From Malus domestica (taxonomy: Eukaryota; Streptophyta; Magnoliopsida; Rosales; Rosaceae), in the NCBI RefSeq assembly GCF_042453785.1, contig NC_091677.1, positions 33,587,001 to 33,651,000 of the forward strand: DNA of 64,000 bases. Direction: 5' to 3'. The notes below the pieces were generated by a model. It searched no databases, was not told where the DNA came from, and worked only from the letters and a program-made list of their open reading frames with translations. Of the stretch, positions 57,986 to 64,000 are shown piece after piece. Within the stretch, counting starts at the first letter, position 1, and the number at the start of each line of letters is the position of its first letter. The translations under genes were made by a program, and so were the position numbers.

Positions 57986-59020
57986 AACCCACCATCCGTT
58001 ATTGGGTAATTCACTAGTTCTTTGTTCTACTTCTTCTATTTCTTGTTTTTGGCATTTGAATTTGAACTGTTGGTTCGTTGATTAATGGGTTTGTTGTTAA
58101 TTGTTCAGTACTATGTGTTTTTTGGCTGCTATTGTGGAGTTTTTCATGTCGATTACGGAACCTAGGGTTTGTGTTGAATTGGGCTTAATGAAGTTTTTAA
58201 GAGAAATATGTGGTTTTGTATTTAGATTTGTTCACTTATGGGTTCAGCTTGAAAAAATGATTTGGGTGGAGGGAGTCCATATTTCGGATTAAGCATCAGC
58301 TGGTATCAGTTTGGGAATTTAACCAATGTTAAAATGGGATCATGGAATCTTTGAGAACTCCAAATTTCAATGCTTTGGGATTATATTAGCTCGGTCTAAT
58401 AAAAATCAATGATTTGGGTCACCCTCTAATGAAAAAAAAAAAAAAAAACATTATCAGCTTTGAATTTGGTATCTTTGGTGGTCATTTCTTTTAGATCATT
58501 TAAGGAGTCTCAGTAATATGGAAAGATAACATGTTTAGATCATTTTAGGTCATTTCTTTCATGATTATGATTAATGAAAAGATAACCTGTTTGATGATCA
58601 AGGGCATTGGGGTACTTTTTGAAGGAAAAACTGTACGTTATTATGCTAATCATCATCATAATGGGATGCCTGAAACTGTTTTCATCTTGAATGAAACTTC
58701 CAGTCAGATTTTCAGCATGTTTGTTGTTTATTTACTTTGTTCACTCGGTTTAGATGGTTTTTAACAAGAAGAAGAAGTTCCAGTGGCAGAGGCTCTCTCT
58801 TTTCTTAAAATTAGGTGCAACTAGGTATGCTATCACTAAATAATTATTATATTACATAATATGTATAATGCTAAGTCAAAATGTTCTTCTATGTCCAAAC
58901 TGATTAGTGTAATAAAATGTGAAGTTGTGGAAGAAAAACAGCTACTCTCTATTTTAATACTGCAAAATCTGTGCAAATCTATGCAGATTATATTTTTTTT
59001 TTCAAAAAAAAAAAAAGGGA
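57986..59020. other. Non-coding DNA inside the hAT element
   Basis: Probably NDUFB7 3' UTR or downstream DNA captured with the gene, followed by AT-rich sequence with poly-A runs. No further exon recognised. Confidence 0.45.
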
Positions 59021-59187
59021 CCCGTAGACCGGGCCCGAACCGGCCCGTTTCAATCGGACCAGGTAAGGTCCAGTTCCTATATTAAAAAATGTAATCCCCG
59101 GCCCGTCCCGGCCTGTTTCTTTTGAACCCAGGTCCGGTCTGGTCCTTTCAAAATTGGACCCGGCCCGTGCCCACCCCTAATCAAGAT

Positions 59188-59779
59188 AGTGTGAAGCAAA
59201 ATCAATTCATGGTAACCAACAAAGCTTCAACCTCAAAACTTCACCTATAAAACTTAAAATATATATATATATATTGGAAATTTGAAAATTTAAAAATTCG
59301 AAAATTCAAAAAAAAAAAGAAAAAAAAAAGAAAAAAGAAAGCCTAGGCTTCATCTTCTTTGGACCTAACAACTTTCATAACAAATATATATGAAGGAGGA
59401 GTTTTGGGCTACCACTTAGAAAGGAAAATGGTGAAGTTTTGTTACTTTGGAAACTTGGCTACTAGCAAGACACCTCATTCGTCAACTCCCTCGACCGGAG
59501 ACTTGGGGGACTCTTACCATATGCTACTGCACCTTGATACTCAGAAGTCTCACGACCACTCAGTGACTTGGATTTTTTCAAGTCTCCAACCGAGAAGTTT
59601 TTCTCACTCGAGAAATTAAGGGAGCACTACCTCAACCTACATGCTTCACTCACAAAGCTTCAACATACAAGATTCAACAAAAGGAAAAATTCAAAGAACT
59701 TAGTGAAAAAGGTCTTGGTGTATTTAACACAATACGTTGAAATGAAGCAAAGCTTGTTTATTGATATCTCCGATAAGTT
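59188..59779 (+). repeat. LARD interior after the hAT insertion
   Basis: Resumes the interrupted AGTGTGAAGCAAAATCAATT unit, then poly-A/AT repeats (about 59255-59340) and a segment repeating GACTTGGGGGACTCTTAC and CAACCGAGAAG...CTCGAGAA. That last segment resembles the sequence before the LTRs at 54530 and 62480/62700. No gene. Confidence 0.55.
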
Positions 59780-60522
59780 ACAAATACGTACATATACATG
59801 AATCAAAATAAACAAACAAGAGGGAGCCTTCACAAATGTTGCTCAGGAGAAGTCTCAGCAGTCGGCAGAGCCCCAGAAAGATGAGGCACCAGAGGTGATT
59901 ATTCAGAGCCTCAGTACTAGGCAGAACCCCAGAAGAATGAGGCACTGAAGGTTGATCATTTGGTGCTTCATTACGAGGTATAGCCCCAGAAGACGAAGGC
60001 AATAAATGCATTTGGAACAAACCTACAAACCTCTGATGATCAAGTAAAATCTGACCATTAGATTTCTGCAGCTGGTTAAGCTTCCTCTTCATGTTTGTAG
60101 CATAGTCATGTGCGAGCCTGTGCAACTGTTTATTCCCATACTTGGGCCATCTGATCTTCTGTTTAAGACTTATCACTTCAACCGCCAATGATTCAACTTG
60201 GCGAGTTCAAGCAAATAGGTGTTGGGCCATATTAGACACAGAACCTGCACACTGAACACTGAGAGCCAGAGAATCCTTAACAACCAACTTATCAGACCGT
60301 TTAGAAAGTAGTCTGTTATCTTTGGGAGTGAGAAGGTTTATGGCCACCACCGCAGCGGTCATATCATTCTTCATCACAGAGTCCCCAACGGTAAGATGAC
60401 CAATAGGGGGTAAGATGACCAATATGGGATAAGAATGATGGGCGCCATATGTTGTCTTGAGAAGGCATGGCTGTCTCTTCACCAAAGTTCAAGTCAAAAC
60501 GACGGTCGGATAGGCCAGACAT
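59780..60522 (-). pseudogene. Antisense coiled-coil ORF of the LARD-like element
   Basis: Minus strand, starting MSGLSDRRFDLNFGEETAMP at 60522. A small tandem duplication near 60385-60425 shifts the frame, which continues HLTVGDSVMKNDMTAAVVAI, TPKDNRLLSKRSDKLVVKDS and VQCAGSVSNMAQHLFA. A TGA near 60208 precedes the heptad-rich part (VEVISLKQKIRWPKYGNKQL, MKRKLNQLQKSNGQILLDHQ) and a Pro/Ser tail. The opposite strand to the element's own direction encodes it, as with the gypsy antisense gene at 2444. I recall similar uncharacterised proteins in Rosaceae gene sets; function unknown. Confidence 0.6.
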
Positions 60523-60944
60523 TCTCAGAAATGATGAAGGAGAAATGAGGTGCAATAAATCTCTGAAGTAAAGGGAAAATTCCTACAAGCAATAACTCTC
60601 TGAATATACTTCTTGTACACAATTGGTGCCCTTATAAAAGAAAGGGCAATAGGGTCGTTGGTTCAAAAATCGAAGAGGCACCACTCTCCGGATTCTGAAG
60701 ATGCACCACTTTCCACACGCAACATCAGCTCCTCGGGTACCACAGATAACTTTGCCAAAAATCTCTGACAAAGTTTAGACACATAAATTTTGAAGGTCTA
60801 GCTACCCTATTATTACCCACAAGGGTAAAGGAACAGCACCACTGCTTGATAACTAGAAAGTCCCAATGTATGTCAACCTCCGTGCGCTATGGCAAAATAG
60901 ACTGAAAAAAATGGCCAACCTTTACTCACATTCGAGAAAACACT
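60523..60944 (-). other. Upstream flank of the antisense ORF
   Basis: May hold the promoter of the antisense ORF; a minus-strand TATAAG occurs near 60635. No coding sequence recognised. Confidence 0.35.
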
Positions 60945-61460
60945 CTCAACAAGATTGCTTGCTCAAAAATCGAAGAGGCATCGCCCTCTAAATCTCGAGA
61001 GCCAGACTCCCAACAAGATTGCTTACTCAAAAATCGAAGAAGCACCGCCCTCCGAATCTCGAGAGCCAGACTCCCAACAGGATTACTTTCTCAAAAATCG
61101 AAAAGACACTGCTCTTCGAATCTCAAGAGTCAGACTCCCAACATGATTGCTTTCTCAAAAATCGAAAAGGCACCGTTCTCCGAATCTCGAGAGCCAGATT
61201 CCCAACAGGATTACGTCCTAAAAAATCGAAGAGGCATCGCCCTTCGAATCTCGAGAGCCAGACTCCCAACAAGATTACTTTCTAAAAAATCGAAGAGACA
61301 CTGCTATCCGAATCTCGAGAGCCAGACTCCCAATAAGATTGCTTTCTCAAAAATCGAAGAGGCACTATTATCTGAATCTCGAGAGCCAGATCCCCAACAG
61401 GATTGCTTGTTCGAAAACCGAAGAGGCACCGCTATCCGAACTTTGAGAGCCAGATTTCCT
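60945..61460 (+). repeat. 64-bp tandem repeat, 8 units
   Basis: TCAAAAATCGAAGAGGCA and its variants recur at about 60962, 61026, 61090, 61154, 61218, 61282, 61346 and 61410, a constant 64-base step. Each unit also carries CTCGAGAGCCAGACTCCCAA followed by YAGGATTRC/CAAGATTGC. Units differ by scattered substitutions. There is no unique spacer, so it is a satellite-like array. Confidence 0.93.
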
Positions 61461-62736
61461 TGGATAAAGCTTATCTGCAATCTTCACACACAACATCAAC
61501 TTTCCAGATACCACAGACCACTTTTTCAAAGTGCTCTGACAAAGTTAAAACACGTGAAGCTTGCAGCTCCCACTACATTGCTATGACCAAGAAGGGTAAA
61601 TGAATAGCACTACTACTTGTTGTTAGGGAGACTCCTATATATGTCGACCTCTATCCTCTACAACCAGGCATACCTGCAAATAAAAAAAATGCTTAACTTT
61701 TCTTCATATCCGATAGGGCACTCTCAGCAGAGTCTCTCAAAATACTCAGCTTATTTTCCTCCCGATAATACCTATGCAAACAAGCCACACCAGAGCAAGA
61801 ATATCTCATATCATCAGGGTTAAAAGCAAGATTATCCCATATCAATATTTTTCCCTGTCTTCTCCTTTGGCCTTGTTCTTACCTGCAAGACAATGAGAAA
61901 GAGAGCAATCAGTCAGCACTTGGAATCAAGCTTCCAGTCAGAAACTGACTGCCTGGAACCCCTTGCCTGATTACTTACCTGGTATTGCTCTCGAGTACTC
62001 ATCTTCAACATCTTATGCTTCTAAAGAAGATACCACATCTGCCTGAGGAACATATAAGGCAAGTGAGAAGGATACAAGGAAGCATGTGGAGACAAGCGTA
62101 ACAGAACACGTGCTGATACATCCACTACTTTGTCAACAGCAAAAGTATCTCATATCATCAAGGTGGAACGTACTTTAGATTTGATGGACTTATTTTGACT
62201 CTCAAATTCTTGAGTCGGCCTTATACTCTAGAGGAAACCAGAAAACCCTCCAGCCCAGTTCAAGAATAAGCATGTGGAAAGTTACTTCTTCAAAAGCAAA
62301 AGTATCTCATGTCATCTCTTTTCCATTTGCTTCTCCTTATCCTTGGTGTTGTTTACGACACAAGGAGAAGAAAAACAATCAACCGGAAGCCGAAATCGAA
62401 CCTCCGATCCAGGTTGCTTGCTTGGAAGTCTGATTGCTTACCTTGTCTGTTACCTCCTTCGGCAAATCTCCTAACTCGGCGACTTGGGGGACTCTTACTA
62501 TAGGGTTTGTATCGCACTTGACCAAGCCCGAAACTACAAGTAAGCTTCAAGTGAAATTGATACATTACCTTGTGCATCTTCATCGGTTAAAGATACTATC
62601 CCTGGATGGAGGAAAAGTACTTCCAGAGAAGATGTCACATCTACATATGAGACAGATAAGGCAAGTGAAAATGATACCACACTCTGATACTATCCCAACC
62701 GAGGAGCTTCCCTTACTCGGGAACTTAGGGGAGCAC
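61461..62736 (+). other. LARD interior, right part
   Basis: Coding-poor. Duplicated blocks such as AAAAGTATCTCATRTCATC (about 62143 and 62298) and GGAACCCCTTGCCTGATT / GTTGCTTGCTTGGAAGTC indicate local repetition. It ends with CTCGGGAACTTAGGGGAGCA, the purine-rich tract before the 3' LTR. Confidence 0.5.
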
Positions 62737-63074
62737 TGTTTGTACCATACTTGACCAATCCTGAAACTACTGAGCACCGGTCAACGTTATACCGTCAAGG
62801 ACCCAGAAGAGTTTCCCTCCAACTAGGAGGCCAATCACAGCGCGACAAGTGTCGACATCAGAAGCCAATCATAACGTGACACGTGTCAACATCAGAAGCC
62901 AATCACAACACGACACGTGTCAATGTAAGAATGAAACTAGAAACTCTCTTCTATAAATAGAGATCATTCTCTCACAATATTTCATAATGTCATTTGTACT
63001 AAATCATTCACTAGTACTCACTAAAGGAGAGTCTGAACCTATGTACTTATGTAAACCCTTCACAATTAATGAGA
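62737..63074 (+). repeat. 3' LTR of the LARD-like element, truncated
   Basis: Follows the 5' LTR from TGTTTGTACC through the TATAAATAG box and CACAATTAATRAG, then switches to a different LTR sequence. It has three copies of the CCAATCACA...GACACGTGTC unit where the 5' LTR has two. The last 140 or so bases of the LTR are missing. Confidence 0.8.
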
Positions 63075-63145
63075 AAAATTACATTTAAGTCCCCCAAGTA
63101 TTTGTACGAGGTCTAAATACGAGGCCCAATATATGGTATAAACAG
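63075..63145 (-). mobile_element. End of a TGTTGATGC-family LTR abutting an element that leaves the window
   Basis: ATTTAAGTCCCCCAAGTATT ... GAGGCCCAATATATGGTATA matches the right end of the LTR at 31642-32033. It is followed by GTAGTCCCCCAAG, which read on the minus strand is a polypurine tract (CTTGGGGGACTAC). So the internal region of a minus-strand element begins here and extends rightwards. Confidence 0.6.
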
Positions 63146-63775
63146 TAGTCCCCCAAGTCTTCAGTTAAGAGAGTATTTTGACTGGAGACTTGAAATTCAG
63201 TCTATGTGTGGGCCGAAGTAACTAGATGTCGTCTATAACTGATGCTCGATATAAGGCAATACTCAATTTGAAATGATGCTCAACTAGAAGTAACACACGC
63301 TGCGAGGCTCGTGGCTTATGTTACCTTGGTTGGCTCGACTTTGTGGCGTTTGAAGGTGAGGGGGTCCTTTTTATAGAATAAGGGCTCACTCCTCAATACA
63401 TAAATGATGGGCTAGAGTTGATGCTCTCTAATAATGGTGATGGAGTCCCTTTTATAGAATAAGGGCTCGCTCCTCAGTACATGAATAATGGGTTAGGAGT
63501 GATGCTTGTGGCGATACGGTTGCTCAGCTGGCGGCATTGCTCTCTACTGAAGGTAAGGGAGTCCCTTTTATAAAATAAAGGCTCGCTCCTCAATACATAA
63601 GTGATGGGTTAAGTCCCCCAAGTATTTTTCATGAGGCCCAGTTGAGGCCCAATATATGGTACATAATGTAGTCCCCCAAGTCTTCGGTCAATAGAGCCTG
63701 TTGGCTGAAAACTTCAAATTGAATCCATGTATGGGCCAAAGTGGCGGTTATTCGGATGCGGTATTTGTATACCTT
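63146..63775 (-). mobile_element. Internal region of a minus-strand LTR element, with repeated LTR-like blocks
   Basis: The block ending in TTTTATAGAATAAGGGCTCR and CTCCTCARTACAT occurs three times (about 63357-63402, 63443-63482 and 63560-63598). A second GGCCCAATATATGGTACATA / GTAGTCCCCCAAGTCTTC junction lies at 63645-63690. It is a rearranged stack of partial LTR ends; no coding frame. Confidence 0.5.
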
Positions 63776-63960
63776 GCACTGAAGCTTTGTAGGTGAAGCT
63801 TTGCGAGTGAAGCTTTGAAGCTAGAGCTCTGTAAATGAAGCTTTCGAAGCTGGAGCTCTGTAAATGAAGCTTTTGAAGCTAGAGCTTTTGTAAATGAAGT
63901 TTTTGAAGCTAATTGACATAAGTGATGCTCATGAATTTTTATGTTGATTGACATGAGTGA
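63776..63960 (-). repeat. GAAGCTTT minisatellite
   Basis: Irregular repeats of GTAAATGAAGCTTTTGAAGC and AGCTAGAGCTCT, the reverse-complement style of the AAAAGCTTCAC array at 56701-57105. They are followed by two copies of ATTGACATRAGTGATGCTCA (about 63914 and 63949). The array reaches the window end. Confidence 0.7.
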
Positions 63961-64000
63961 TGCTCATGAATGTTTATGTTGATTAACATGAGTGATGCTC

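Larger units (their letters stand above)
57114..59179. mobile_element. hAT-type element carrying an NDUFB7 copy (Pack-hAT)
   Basis: 2,066 bp with termini TAGGGGTGGGC / GCCCACCCCTA and perfect 8-bp duplication ATCAAGAT (57106-57113 and 59180-59187), inserted in the repeat array. Subterminal arrays are rich in GGGCGGG/GGGCCGGGC on the left and CCCGGCCCG on the right. No transposase is seen. The middle holds a host gene (57677-57985) with flanking non-coding DNA. Confidence 0.88.
54578..63074 (+). mobile_element. LARD-like LTR retrotransposon derivative, coding-poor
   Basis: LTRs at 54578-55050 and 62737-about 63074 (3' copy truncated), primer-binding site after the first, and nearly 8 kb of interior without reverse transcriptase or integrase. 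The interior carries a short Gag-like leader ORF, three tandem-repeat arrays, an antisense coiled-coil ORF and a nested hAT element (57114-59179). Large non-coding LTR elements of this kind need another element's enzymes. Confidence 0.75.

Noticed and set aside
60945..61460. CRISPR-like array
   Set aside because: The 64-bp units are adjacent with no unique spacers, no cas genes, and the genome is eukaryotic.

Overview
This is a 64 kb piece of a dicot nuclear genome, dense in retrotransposons. Introns, plant receptor kinases, a peroxisomal acyl-CoA synthetase, LTR retrotransposons and hAT elements exclude a prokaryote. Several repeat families and the protein fragments resemble those of apple/pear-type Rosaceae (Maleae). 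That placement is an inference from recall, not a database result.

Layout. (1) 1-14,626: a 13.4 kb minus-strand Ty3/gypsy element (902-14,296, TSD GATAC) sits inside an older LTR of its own family. It has a second, archaeal-like RNase H and, antisense to pol, a four-exon plant-mobile-domain gene. (2) 14,627-20,034: mostly AT-rich, with one apparently intact gene at 17,017-18,675 (clade VI acyl-activating enzyme, C-terminal SRM peroxisomal signal). (3) 20,035-20,529: the first exons of a NOMO-like gene, truncated. (4) 20,938-25,966: a short inverted-repeat element split by a Ty1/copia element whose two 298-bp LTRs look identical but whose Gag is largely missing. (5) 26,000-43,200: a ribonuclease P/MRP POP1 gene wrecked by insertions. 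These are a hAT element carrying MSI4/FVE exons, an old copia element inserted inside a coding exon (itself holding a solo LTR and a 4 kb non-autonomous relative of the gypsy element), and a hAT element with a transposase remnant. (6) 43,300-47,600: a Mutator-type MITE, RPA-like exons and two broken S-domain receptor-kinase pieces. (7) 48,632-52,163: a nearly complete G-type lectin S-receptor-like kinase with one frameshift. (8) 53,098-64,000: LTR fragments and a large coding-poor LTR element (LARD-like) with 95-bp, 15-bp and 64-bp tandem arrays, an antisense coiled-coil ORF, and a third hAT element carrying a near-complete NDUFB7 (complex I B18 subunit) copy.

Main theme. Three hAT elements share the terminus TAGGGGTGGG with perfect 8-bp target duplications. 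One keeps a transposase remnant and two carry genomic copies of unrelated host genes, i.e. a Pack-hAT gene-capture family. In parallel, the gypsy family shows an autonomous copy and a non-autonomous copy that share LTR ends, primer-binding site and leader but carry unrelated proteins. Only the acyl-activating enzyme looks like an undamaged host gene; the receptor kinase is one indel away from intact.
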